DNA from: JACNIZ01 sp964344765
GTDB taxonomy: Bacteria; Planctomycetota; UBA1135
DNA: 64,000 nt
Assembly (NCBI GenBank): GCA_964344765.1
Contig: CAYFOM010000002.1
Coordinates: 62,001-126,000, forward strand
Direction: 5' to 3'
In this document: positions 16,714 to 25,147 of the stretch, one piece after another
Position numbering within the stretch: position 1 is the stretch's first letter
Layout: each line of letters begins with the position of its first letter
Program-made: the position numbers and the translations under genes
Notes under the pieces: generated by a model
Database searches by the model: none
Seen by the model: the letters and a program-made list of their open reading frames with translations, nothing else
Told to the model about the DNA's origin: nothing

Positions 16714-17622
16714 TCAGACTTCTTCGGGTTCGATGCCGCCCGAAAGCGGCGATGGCGATCCGCCGCAGCCTCGATGCAGCGGCGGGTTCGCCTGCGGACG
16801 CCCTTGCGGCGGCCGATGCTCGGCTTGGTACTTGGCGGCGAATACGTCGCTGAGTTGGCCAATGCCTTTCATATAAAGTTTCATGTCGACGCGGCGGATT
16901 TCCTCGGCGCGCAAGTTGCCGGCGGCCAGCGTGGCGACGGCGTACATATTGCATTCGGTCAAAAACAAATGCGCGCCGGCTTGCACTTTCTCGCGCGCGG
17001 CCACGCCGCCGAAACCAACCATCAATCCCACGTTCGGGGCGGCTTCCAAATCCGAATTGCCGTCGCCGACGATCATGCGGCGCTTGCGGTAATGCAGCGG
17101 TTCTTTGCAGATCTCTTCAATCAGCGCCGGCTTGCCACCGTTTTGCGCGAGGGGGTGAGCGCAGGCTACGTCGGCTGGATCGACCGAAGTCGGCGAGTCG
17201 GTGCCGTCGGTATTTTCATCGTCGCCGGCCAGCGGATAAGGCACCGCATGCACGCGCTCGGCCGGAATTCCAATATGCGCCGCAAACGGCAAAATCCCCG
17301 GCAGTAAACCACCGGAAACAATGTGGCACTCCACCCCAATCTCGGTCAGCACCGCGATCATCCGCGACACACCTTCCACCTCGGTGTCGATATAGCGCTG
17401 CCCCAGCCACTCAAAATCAGCCGCCGTCGGCCGAATCTGGCGCAGCCGCTCGCCATAGACGTCTTCCAGCGCCAGCTCGCCGGCCATCGCTCGGTTCGTC
17501 AGTTCGCTGACGTCCACCTGAGCGCGCTCGGCCAATTCGTCGATGCCTTCGATGCTCGACAGAGTGGAGTCGCAATCCAGAAAAAGGATGTCGGCTCCTT
17601 TCCAACCTTTGGGGAGGCTCAC
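16714..17622 (-). CDS. serB: Phosphoserine phosphatase (HAD superfamily)
   Basis: This 302-residue HAD phosphatase removes phosphate from phosphoserine, the last step of serine synthesis. Motif I is FLDCDSTLSSIEGIDELAE, with the nucleophile and general-acid Asp pair of SerB. Motif II Ser lies in CHIVSGGLLPGI, motif III Lys in GGKPALIEEI and motif IV in VGDGNSDLEA. Between motifs II and III there is an acidic insert of about 25 residues (GDDENTDGTDS). The last 35 residues are a Pro/Gly-rich tail, probably disordered and unrelated to catalysis. It is the first gene of the serine operon, with 13 bases to the aminotransferase gene. The ATG follows GGGGAGG about 4 bases upstream of the start region on the coding strand only weakly, so the start is moderately sure. 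Confidence 0.92.
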   Translation of the reverse strand: MSLPKGWKGADILFLDCDSTLSSIEGIDELAERAQVDVSELTNRAMAGELALEDVYGERLRQIRPTAADFEWLGQRYIDTEVEGVSRMIAVLTEIGVECHIVSGGLLPGILPFAAHIGIPAERVHAVPYPLAGDDENTDGTDSPTSVDPADVACAHPLAQNGGKPALIEEICKEPLHYRKRRMIVGDGNSDLEAAPNVGLMVGFGGVAAREKVQAGAHLFLTECNMYAVATLAAGNLRAEEIRRVDMKLYMKGIGQLSDVFAAKYQAEHRPPQGRPQANPPLHRGCGGSPSPLSGGIEPEEV

Positions 17623-17673
17623 GGGCGAAGATTGTACCGCCCGCCGAGCCTGAATACATGAATCACCGGACCG

Positions 17674-20600
17674 CTAATACCCCGCTGCATGGCCATCCTT
17701 GCGCGATTCGCTAGCCCCAAACATGACGCCGTCCGGGCGGCGCAAAATGGCCTGGTAGCCGCCGAATGCGCCGCGCGCCGGCTTGATGATGTGGCCGCGA
17801 TCCTGCAGCGCGCTGCGCACCGAAGCCGGGTACCACGATTCAAGGCTGAGGTAGCCGCCGTCCTCCATGCGCTCGCCGGTGGGCTGGCTGGAACCGGTGT
17901 GCAGCATGCGCGCCGCGTCGCCGGCTTCTTGCAAATTCATGTCGAAATCGGCGAGGTTGATGATGATTTGCGCGTGCGCCTGCGGCTGAGTGGCGCCGCC
18001 CATGACGCCGAAACTGAGCTGGCCGTGCTGCGGGTGAGTGGCGAAGGCCGGGATGATGGTGTGGAACGGGCGCTTGCCGGGTGCGTAGCTGTTGGCGCGG
18101 CCGGGGGTCAAATCGAACAACTCGCCGCGATCCTGCAGGCCGAAGCCGAGGCCGTCGGGGCATAGGCCGGAGCCCATGCCGCGGTAGTTGGATTGGATAA
18201 GGCTGACCATGTTGCCGGCGGCGTCGGCGGTGGTGAGGTAGATGGTGTCGCCGTGGTTCAGGGCCGGGTTCAAACCGGTTTTGCCGAAGTCGGTGGTCGG
18301 GTAAGAGCGCGCGGCGCGATCGGGGTGAATCAGCTTGCGGCGTTCGTCGGCGTAGGGCTTGGAAATTAGGCGGTCGACGGGCACGTCGGCGAAATCCATG
18401 TCGGCATAGAAACGCGCGCGGTCTTCAAAGGCCAGCTTTTTGGCTTCGGCGAAGACGTGCACGTAATCGGTGCTGCCGAAGCCCATGCTGCGCACGTCGT
18501 AGCCTTCGAGGATGTTGAGGATTTGCAACGCGGCAATGCCTTGACCGTTCGGCGGCAGCTCCCACAAAGTCCAATCGCGATAAGTGGTCGACACCGGCTC
18601 CACCCATTCGGATCGGTGGGCGGCGAGGTCTTCTTTAGTCATGAAACCGCCGACGCGCTTCATAAACGCGTCCATAGTTTCGGCCATTTCCCCGCGGTAA
18701 AACGCATCGCGACCTTGTTCGGCCAAAGTGCGATAGGTCTTCGCCAACGCCGGATTAGTCCACACTTCGCCGACCGCCGGACCTTTGCCATCTTTGGTGA
18801 AAGTTTCGACGAACCCCGGTTGCTTGGCGAGGATGCGCGCCGACATGCGCCAGTAATACGAGATCAACTCCGAAACCGGGAAGCCGTCTTCGGCGTAGCG
18901 AATCGCCGGTGCAAGCACTTGATCCATCGGCAACTTGCCGAAGCGATCGTGCAGTTCAAACCAACCGTCGACGCATCCGGGCACGCTGACCGGCAGCGGG
19001 CCGTGCGCAGGGATTTTGCTTAGACCGCGCTTTTGGAATTCTTTCAGCGTCAGCGATTGCGGCGAGCGGCCTGAGGCATTTAATCCGTAAAGTTGCTGCG
19101 TTTCCGCATCCCAAACGATGGCGAACAAATCACCGCCGATGCCGCAACCAGTGGGCTCCATCAAACCCAAAGCAGCGTTCGCAGCAATTGCCGCATCCAC
19201 CGCCGAACCGCCTTGTTTGAGCACATCCAACGCAATCTGCGTGGCCAGCGGCTGACTGGTCGCAGCCATGCCGTGTTGCGCAATGACTTCGGAGCGCGTC
19301 GCCCACGGCTTGCCGGTGACGCGGTCTTGACCGTACCTAGAAGGGGGGTGTTTTCTCACGAGTGCTTGCAGGATTTGCAGACGGCTTTGACGGTACGCGG
19401 CCACCGAGGTTTGGTAGTCGTCGGCGGCGCGGAAGATGTCGTTGAGGATTTGCTCGGCCAACTCGGGGCGACGGCGTTGCAACGACTTCAACAGCTCATG
19501 ATCCTCTAAGCCGATGCGATGCGCTTCGAATCGCTGACTGCTCCACGGTCCCGGATCGCCGGGGTAAATCACGTGGGTATCGCCCGCCGGAAGTTTGTTG
19601 GTGGTGTTCGGCGTTGCCGGGTGATCGACCACGCTTTGCTCAAACGGGTCGGCTTGGTAGTGATTCAAACCCCAGTGCAAATACCCGGTCACCGGCCAGC
19701 GCGCCGCGGCCCAGCCGAAGTAAACCTGGCGCAACCGCTCTTGATCGAGCAGGCGGTTAAGCCACGGTCCGCCGGGCACCAAACAGGTGTAAATCCAAAC
19801 CTGATCGCCGGCGGCGATGCGTTGCTCGAAGAAGCGCTGGTTGGACTGAAACTTCTGCACCTGTGGACACCAAATGTCGATGGCACCGGCGAGTTTGCGT
19901 GTCATCGTTGCTTCGACCAAACGCACGCCAGGCATCATTTCGCGTACCTGCTTGGCGAGGCGGCGGTAGTCGTCGGCGTTGGTGTCGGTGGGTTCGTCGG
20001 CGAGGTGTTGCAGCCAGCGATCTTGCCAACCGTTGCGTTGCAGAACCTCGGCGAGTTGATCAAACATCAACTCCATTTGGCGACGACCATTGGCGCCGGT
20101 TGCGCGTTCGCCGCTGAGGCTGAACTGCAACCAATCGGTGCTCCAGTCGCCATTCGGACGGCGCGCGATCGGCGCACCTTCCAGCCAATGCATGCCGGCT
20201 TCGTCGAAAATGCGCACGTAACGCTCGAAGCGCGAGCGGTTCATTTTCGGCGAGCTGGCGGCTGCTGGATTACCTTTTTCAGTACCTGGACCGCTGGTCG
20301 GCGACATCTCAAAGAAGTCGGTCAAACGCACCCAAAAGGTGTTTTGCCTACCGTGCACCATCATTTGTGCATAGCGCTCGAGCAGCGACCAAAACTCTTC
20401 GCTCCAAAGCTCGACGCGATGCTTCTCGGCAATTTGCTGCGGGCTAAACCAGTTGGTGTAGTGCAGCGTTTTGGCGCTCGGCGGCGCGACGCGCACATTG
20501 AAAATGCGGATGTTCCATTGCAGCAGATTGGAATTCACCGTCACCGTATGACGTCCGACGTGCTCGGCTTGCGCGTCCAATTCCAAGCGAAACGCACCGC

Positions 20601-21084
20601 GACCCTTCTCCAGCGGCAACTCCAAGCAACCATCGATGATGGGGAGGGGTCGCATGACTTCGTAAACGCGGAACGGTGCACGCCGAACCACATGTGGGTT
20701 GCGCTTGCCTTCAAACTGTTCGGTGCGACTTCCCAGGCCGGTGTTTTCTTCCACCGGCACGTGCAGCAATTGATAAGCGCGCAGCGGAATGCGGTCGGTC
20801 TGCAGGGACTCCGATAACTGCAATTCCAAGGTAATGGATTGCTTGTTCGGGTCGTCCACCTCGATCAGTCCATGCACACCAGTCGGACCGCCGAGGTAGC
20901 CATCGCTGTGAAACGATGCGGTGCCGGTGTAAACCGGCGAATCCGGGTAGATGACTTCCAATTCATCGACCAAGCCTGCTTGCACCGTGTTGACCGCCGG
21001 CGACGAACTGGATTCGTTTTGCGGCTGGCTTGGTGCGAGGGTCGTGGCGGCCAGGCAGAGGGGCAGGAGGAACGGGCTCAACAT
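17674..21084 (-). CDS. DUF4091 glycoside-hydrolase-like protein fused to a gamma-glutamyltransferase
   Basis: This 1136-residue protein has signal peptide MLSPFLLPLCLAATTLAPS, a beta-sandwich region (about 30-200) and a DUF4091-type barrel with the LADEPTDTNADDYR acidic motif near residue 362. The DUF4091 ending is RIGLEDHELLKSL. From about residue 585 an entire gamma-glutamyltransferase follows, with ATRSEVIAQHGMAATSQPLA, GCGIGGDLFAIVWD and an HGDTIYLT segment whose Thr (about 947) aligns with the autocatalytic nucleophile. Both halves look complete. The joint falls at a run of six G on the plus strand (19343-19348). A one-base change there would bring a TAG in frame right after the DUF4091 part. 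A GTG in frame at 19359 could then start a separate 561-residue transferase. The gene starts 8 bases after the sulfatase stop, so the two are an operon. Confidence 0.8.
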   Translation of the reverse strand: MLSPFLLPLCLAATTLAPSQPQNESSSSPAVNTVQAGLVDELEVIYPDSPVYTGTASFHSDGYLGGPTGVHGLIEVDDPNKQSITLELQLSESLQTDRIPLRAYQLLHVPVEENTGLGSRTEQFEGKRNPHVVRRAPFRVYEVMRPLPIIDGCLELPLEKGRGAFRLELDAQAEHVGRHTVTVNSNLLQWNIRIFNVRVAPPSAKTLHYTNWFSPQQIAEKHRVELWSEEFWSLLERYAQMMVHGRQNTFWVRLTDFFEMSPTSGPGTEKGNPAAASSPKMNRSRFERYVRIFDEAGMHWLEGAPIARRPNGDWSTDWLQFSLSGERATGANGRRQMELMFDQLAEVLQRNGWQDRWLQHLADEPTDTNADDYRRLAKQVREMMPGVRLVEATMTRKLAGAIDIWCPQVQKFQSNQRFFEQRIAAGDQVWIYTCLVPGGPWLNRLLDQERLRQVYFGWAAARWPVTGYLHWGLNHYQADPFEQSVVDHPATPNTTNKLPAGDTHVIYPGDPGPWSSQRFEAHRIGLEDHELLKSLQRRRPELAEQILNDIFRAADDYQTSVAAYRQSRLQILQALVRKHPPSRYGQDRVTGKPWATRSEVIAQHGMAATSQPLATQIALDVLKQGGSAVDAAIAANAALGLMEPTGCGIGGDLFAIVWDAETQQLYGLNASGRSPQSLTLKEFQKRGLSKIPAHGPLPVSVPGCVDGWFELHDRFGKLPMDQVLAPAIRYAEDGFPVSELISYYWRMSARILAKQPGFVETFTKDGKGPAVGEVWTNPALAKTYRTLAEQGRDAFYRGEMAETMDAFMKRVGGFMTKEDLAAHRSEWVEPVSTTYRDWTLWELPPNGQGIAALQILNILEGYDVRSMGFGSTDYVHVFAEAKKLAFEDRARFYADMDFADVPVDRLISKPYADERRKLIHPDRAARSYPTTDFGKTGLNPALNHGDTIYLTTADAAGNMVSLIQSNYRGMGSGLCPDGLGFGLQDRGELFDLTPGRANSYAPGKRPFHTIIPAFATHPQHGQLSFGVMGGATQPQAHAQIIINLADFDMNLQEAGDAARMLHTGSSQPTGERMEDGGYLSLESWYPASVRSALQDRGHIIKPARGAFGGYQAILRRPDGVMFGASESRKDGHAAGY

Positions 21085-21092
21085 TTTGACTT

Positions 21093-23603
21093 CTACAGAT
21101 CCAACTCGTGTTTTTCTATCCAATTGTTGATGCGTTCGGCAACGCGCTGCGGGTCTTCGCAATGCAAGAAGTGGGTGAGGTTTTGCCAGATGTCGACCTC
21201 AACCTTCGGTCCTGGCGCACGCACTTTGGAAAGGTAATCTTCGGTCCAAAACGGCGCTTCCACCAGCAATGCCAGCACCGGCATTTCCAACTTGGCTTCC
21301 GGCCATGGGCCCTCGGTTAAAACTGCTCGGGCACTGGCCACCAACACTCCGGCGTCGGCTTGCAGAGTGGCGTGAATCAATTTGCGCTGAAGATTTTCGT
21401 CGAGGGACTGTGGAAGCATTTGGTCCATCATTCCGCGCAGAAAATCTTTGGCATTGGCGGAAAGCAGTGCGCCGGCAAATTGGTCGGCGACCTCCTTGCC
21501 CATCAACTTGACCAAGCTGCCGTCCAACGAAACCACGCCGCTGCAGCGGTCCGGGAACAAGCGCGCGAATTCCCGAGCCACCGGTGCGCCGTTGCTGTGG
21601 CCGATCAAAATCGCGTGGTGCAAGCCCACTTCATCCATCTTCGCGGCTATGCCTTCGGCGTAAGCGGTCATTGTGTGTGCCGCGTTGCCGTCGATTCCAG
21701 TGGGGGCGATGCTTTTGCCGTGACCGGGCAAGTCAACGACCAACACTGGCCGCGTTTGATTGAACTGCTCGACTAACGGGTCAAAAGAATGGCGATCGCC
21801 GCCCCAACCATGCACCATCACCAACGGCATGCGCGGCTCCGGCATGGAAACATGGTGCATATCGGCGTCGACGTAAATCGGCGGCTCCGGCAGCTTCAAC
21901 TCGCGATGCATCGGCCATTGCACGCCGCGCTCCAACAGCAACGAGACCATACGCGAAGCCATTTGCTGCAACTTTTTCGGCTCCATCGTTGCCAAGTTGT
22001 TTTGCTCACCGATGTCCAATCGCAGGTTGTAAAGCTCCCAACGCTTGGGCTGATAGAAGTAGATCACCTTCCAATCGCCTAAGCGCATGGAACTGTGCGG
22101 CTCATAACCCCAACCCGGGCTGTTCGGTCCCCAAACATGTGGGTAGTGAAATAGCAGCGGCCGCTGTTTCCATAAGCCTTTGATCGACAGTTGGTGCGCA
22201 GCCGGAAGTTCACCAAAGCCCGGCTCGCCGGTACGCGGACGCAACAAGCCAGTGAAGTCCATGCCGTCTTGCAACAACATCGGGTCGATATTGCCGTCCT
22301 CATCGGCGTGCGCCGAAGCGGTGGCCCAATCGGGAGGCTGAATGCCCGCCCAACGCAGCACCGTCGGGTAATAGTCTTCTACCAACGTCGGCTCATGCCG
22401 CACCGCGCCCGACGCCACCGGCAGTTTGCGCTGCAGCGGATGCTCATGATCCACCTCCGCCCAACTGACCCATTGCGGAATGCGCGTGCCGCCTTCATAT
22501 GCGCTGCCTTTGCCGGCGCGCAGCGGCAAATTGTGCGTGTTTTGGCCGGTGCCCATCGGCGTTTCGCCGCGCGCATGCACGGTCAAGCCGCCGTTGTCGG
22601 AGCAGAACATCACCAACGTGCGTTTGGATTGCCCCAAGCGATCCACCGTGTTCAACAGCGACCTCATGCTGTGGTCCAATCCTTCAATCATCGATGCATA
22701 GCGCGACTCCTTAACGTCGACGCCTTGCTCCAAGTAATTCGACGTGTGCGGATCGTGCGCCATGATCGGCGCGTGCACCGCGTAGTGCGCCATGTACAAA
22801 AAGAACGGCTTGCCATCGTTGACCGCATCTTCCATCGCCGCATTCGCTTCAATGGTCAGCGCGTCGGTTAAATGCACCGGCAAACCGTGATATTTATCCA
22901 GACCCGGCACCGACCAAATCTCTTGGTTCTTGCGGTAATGCCCATAAGCATGTTGGCCGTGAAAGCTCGATGGCGCGCCGGCGTGATGGCCGGCGATGTT
23001 GACGTCAAATCCCAGGTTGGTCGGATCGGCACCCGGCGAATCGACCACACCCCAATGCGCTTTGCCGACGTGAATGGTGCGATAGCCGGCTTGCTGCAAC
23101 AGCGTCGGCAAAGTCTGAATTCCCTGTGCGGAAAAATCCTTTGGCTGAATGCCATCAATACGCCAGTCGCTCGGGCTTTGCAGTCGTTTGGTTTTGCCCG
23201 ACGGATCCTTCCCCGGTCGCAAAGTCCATTGGGTGACGTGATGGCGCGCCGCATTCTGCCCGGTCATGATGCTGGTGCGCGTCGGCGAGCAAACCGCAGC
23301 TGCATAAGCTTGGGTAAAAAGCACGCCCTGATTGGCGAGCTTCTCCAGCGTCGGCGTGCGGTACAAATCGTTGAACGGCGTGCGTTGAGCGTCGCCGGTG
23401 TCCGGGTCTACCCAAATCGCAACCGACGTATCCTGCCAACCCAAATCATCGACTAGAAAAACGATGATGTTCGGCTGATCATTTGGATCGTCGGCGGTGT
23501 TCGTGGCGAGGGTGTTTGCTGGACGATTTGCAGCTAGATTCGCTTGGCCCAAACCGATACCCGCAAACGCCAAAACAGCCAGACCGACGCCCAGCCCGCG
23601 CAT
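21093..23603 (-). CDS. Secreted sulfatase fused to an alpha/beta hydrolase
   Basis: This 836-residue protein has signal peptide MRGLGVGLAVLAFAGIGLG. Residues about 45-565 are a type I sulfatase. The metal-binding pair is in IIVFLVDDLGWQD, the formylglycine Cys105 is in CSPTRTSIMTGQ (C-x-P-x-R) and further metal ligands lie in MFCSDNGG. The sulfatase ends with ERGVQWPMHR, as free-standing relatives do. Residues about 585-836 are a complete alpha/beta hydrolase with VMVHGWGGDRHSF, DLPGHGKS, nucleophile Ser670 in GHSNGAP and a C-terminal His near 811. No frameshift-prone run is seen at the joint. The protein may remove both sulfate and ester (or other acyl) groups from one polymer. Start 23603 was chosen because GGAG precedes it; ATG 23621 is also possible. 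Confidence 0.88.
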   Translation of the reverse strand: MRGLGVGLAVLAFAGIGLGQANLAANRPANTLATNTADDPNDQPNIIVFLVDDLGWQDTSVAIWVDPDTGDAQRTPFNDLYRTPTLEKLANQGVLFTQAYAAAVCSPTRTSIMTGQNAARHHVTQWTLRPGKDPSGKTKRLQSPSDWRIDGIQPKDFSAQGIQTLPTLLQQAGYRTIHVGKAHWGVVDSPGADPTNLGFDVNIAGHHAGAPSSFHGQHAYGHYRKNQEIWSVPGLDKYHGLPVHLTDALTIEANAAMEDAVNDGKPFFLYMAHYAVHAPIMAHDPHTSNYLEQGVDVKESRYASMIEGLDHSMRSLLNTVDRLGQSKRTLVMFCSDNGGLTVHARGETPMGTGQNTHNLPLRAGKGSAYEGGTRIPQWVSWAEVDHEHPLQRKLPVASGAVRHEPTLVEDYYPTVLRWAGIQPPDWATASAHADEDGNIDPMLLQDGMDFTGLLRPRTGEPGFGELPAAHQLSIKGLWKQRPLLFHYPHVWGPNSPGWGYEPHSSMRLGDWKVIYFYQPKRWELYNLRLDIGEQNNLATMEPKKLQQMASRMVSLLLERGVQWPMHRELKLPEPPIYVDADMHHVSMPEPRMPLVMVHGWGGDRHSFDPLVEQFNQTRPVLVVDLPGHGKSIAPTGIDGNAAHTMTAYAEGIAAKMDEVGLHHAILIGHSNGAPVAREFARLFPDRCSGVVSLDGSLVKLMGKEVADQFAGALLSANAKDFLRGMMDQMLPQSLDENLQRKLIHATLQADAGVLVASARAVLTEGPWPEAKLEMPVLALLVEAPFWTEDYLSKVRAPGPKVEVDIWQNLTHFLHCEDPQRVAERINNWIEKHELDL

Positions 23604-23689
23604 GATTCTCCAGGGGATCATGCACCCATCATAGAGGGCGAAACCGCCGAGCGATGGCTCGCAGCCGATGGTCGGCCGTCAGCGCCCGC

Positions 23690-24259
23690 TTAGGGGTTGT
23701 AAATGTTGCCGCCGCCTTCCGCGTAGGCTTGCAGAACTTCGATCGCCTGAGCGCGCAAAACATCGGCTTGGGCTTGGATGCCGGCTTGACTCAGTGTCTC
23801 GATCCACGAACCTGGCTTGCAGCCTTCATCGAAGCCGATTTCGCGTACGTCGCTGTCGCGGGCGGCGCAAATGACCTCGCGCACGCCGGACCACGGGATC
23901 GACGCCAGGCACATCGCGCACGGTTCGGCCGAGGTCAGCAACTGCAAACGCCGTCCGTCGGCGCCCAAGTCGTAGTTTTTGAGTCGTGCCTGCGCCATCG
24001 TGATCGCCATGACTTCGGCGTGCGCCATCGACGCATGGCAGCGTTCCACCGAATTGACGCCGACGCTGACCAGGGAGTAATCGTGCATATCAAAAATCGC
24101 CGCGCCAAACGGTCCGCCGCTTTGGTGCTCGACGTTCAAACGCGAAAGTTGAATCGCCAACTCCATGCGCGATTCCACCGTGGCAAAATCCGTCGGCAAT
24201 TGCTGCAAAATAGGGGCCAGCCAATCCGGCAAGTTCAGTTCCGCGGTGAGCGCAAGCAT
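23690..24259 (-). CDS. Cytidine/deoxycytidylate deaminase-family nucleoside deaminase
   Basis: This 189-residue zinc deaminase contains the zinc and catalytic residues His80 and Glu82 in MAHAEVMAI, and Cys114/Cys117 in SAEPCAMCLAS. The GGPFGAAIFD strand before them is typical of guanine deaminase and tRNA adenosine deaminase relatives. The N-terminal 35 residues are an extra helical segment. The sequence after the zinc site, GVREVICAARDSDVREIGFDEG, resembles guanine-deaminase-like proteins more than TadA. It probably deaminates a purine or a modified base in salvage. It is separated by 51 bases from the Nudix gene upstream, with which it may be co-transcribed. Confidence 0.88.
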   Translation of the reverse strand: MLALTAELNLPDWLAPILQQLPTDFATVESRMELAIQLSRLNVEHQSGGPFGAAIFDMHDYSLVSVGVNSVERCHASMAHAEVMAITMAQARLKNYDLGADGRRLQLLTSAEPCAMCLASIPWSGVREVICAARDSDVREIGFDEGCKPGSWIETLSQAGIQAQADVLRAQAIEVLQAYAEGGGNIYNP

Positions 24260-24310
24260 GATGCTTGAATTGTACTCTTCCGGCTTCCGATAAGCGCTAT
24301 GTCGAAGCAG

Positions 24311-25147
24311 CTATGCCAACCAAGCCTCGGCCAAAGCTAAGCCGGCGCGCAGCGTGAAGTTCGGCGGCGCTTTGGCGTGATCGCAGATCATCGAGGTTTC
24401 GTCGACGTCGGCTGCCTCAAGTTGGCGTTTGGCAACCGCTTCAAAACTGAGCGGCGTACGTGCGACAAAATAAGCTTCGGGTTTGCCGCCGCGACGGAAT
24501 TCGCGCAGCACACCAATGAGGTGGCAATCCGACAACGGAATGCCGAGTTCTTCGTGGCACTCACGCCGCAATGCGCGTTGCAAAATGGCATGCAAATCTG
24601 AATGTTCCAAATCACCGGCACTGACCGCACCACTGACCGATGCCGACGACGTCAGCTTGCGGTTGAACACTTTGCCGCTGCGTTGCGGGATCACCCATTT
24701 GTGATCCAAAGTGCGCACCATGCCGACCACGCCTAAATGATTGGTTAGCGGACTATCCGCCAACGGACCGACGCTTTGGGTGCGGCCGTGAACTAACTGC
24801 CGCAGCGAAACCGCATCGGCGGTGTCGAGGTCCATGGCAAAGTTGCTGCGCGCGGCGTCGAAGTAGTTGGCCAGTTGCAGTTCCGCGTGCCAATGGTCGC
24901 CGCGCAATTGCAGCGCATTCAGGCGCACTACAAAGTTGTTGCTGGTTAAGCCGGTGGCGATGGCTTCAGGGAGTTGTGCGCGAAAGCTCGGATCCAATTC
25001 AAATACTTCAGCGCCGATCTCGCATGGCATTTCCATGTCGGCAAGATCGGGTTCGATTTCCCAGCACGCCGCTAACGGCTGAGCCGTGCCGCCCACGCAG
25101 ATCGGCGAATCGGCTTGGTAAAAACGAATCAGCTGGTTGTCGCTCAT
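24311..25147 (-). CDS. Nudix-like hydrolase with an N-terminal extension
   Basis: This is a 278-residue protein. A Nudix-like helix RRECHEELGI (residues 194-203) gives the RE-x2-EE-x-G core, and LGVVGMVRTLDHKWVIPQR before it resembles the first Nudix strand pair. Between the two lies a longer loop than in the consensus, so the upstream Gly of the box is not clear. The first 130 residues are unlike usual Nudix proteins. The chain ends DETSMICDHAKAPPNFTLRAG, similar to the C-terminal part of plant-type and planctomycete Nudix relatives that act on nucleotide diphosphate derivatives. Its ATG overlaps the stop of the DUF2339 gene by four bases. The substrate is unknown. Confidence 0.7.
   Translation of the reverse strand: MSDNQLIRFYQADSPICVGGTAQPLAACWEIEPDLADMEMPCEIGAEVFELDPSFRAQLPEAIATGLTSNNFVVRLNALQLRGDHWHAELQLANYFDAARSNFAMDLDTADAVSLRQLVHGRTQSVGPLADSPLTNHLGVVGMVRTLDHKWVIPQRSGKVFNRKLTSSASVSGAVSAGDLEHSDLHAILQRALRRECHEELGIPLSDCHLIGVLREFRRGGKPEAYFVARTPLSFEAVAKRQLEAADVDETSMICDHAKAPPNFTLRAGLALAEAWLA

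Noticed and set aside
15618..16853. 411-codon open frame on the plus strand opposite the aminotransferase gene
   Set aside because: It mirrors the aminotransferase gene, shows no family pattern, is rich in Arg and His, and results from the codon bias of the real gene.
19519..20817. 432-codon plus-strand frame opposite the DUF4091 part
   Set aside because: It has no recognisable motif and lies fully antisense to a gene with clear domains.
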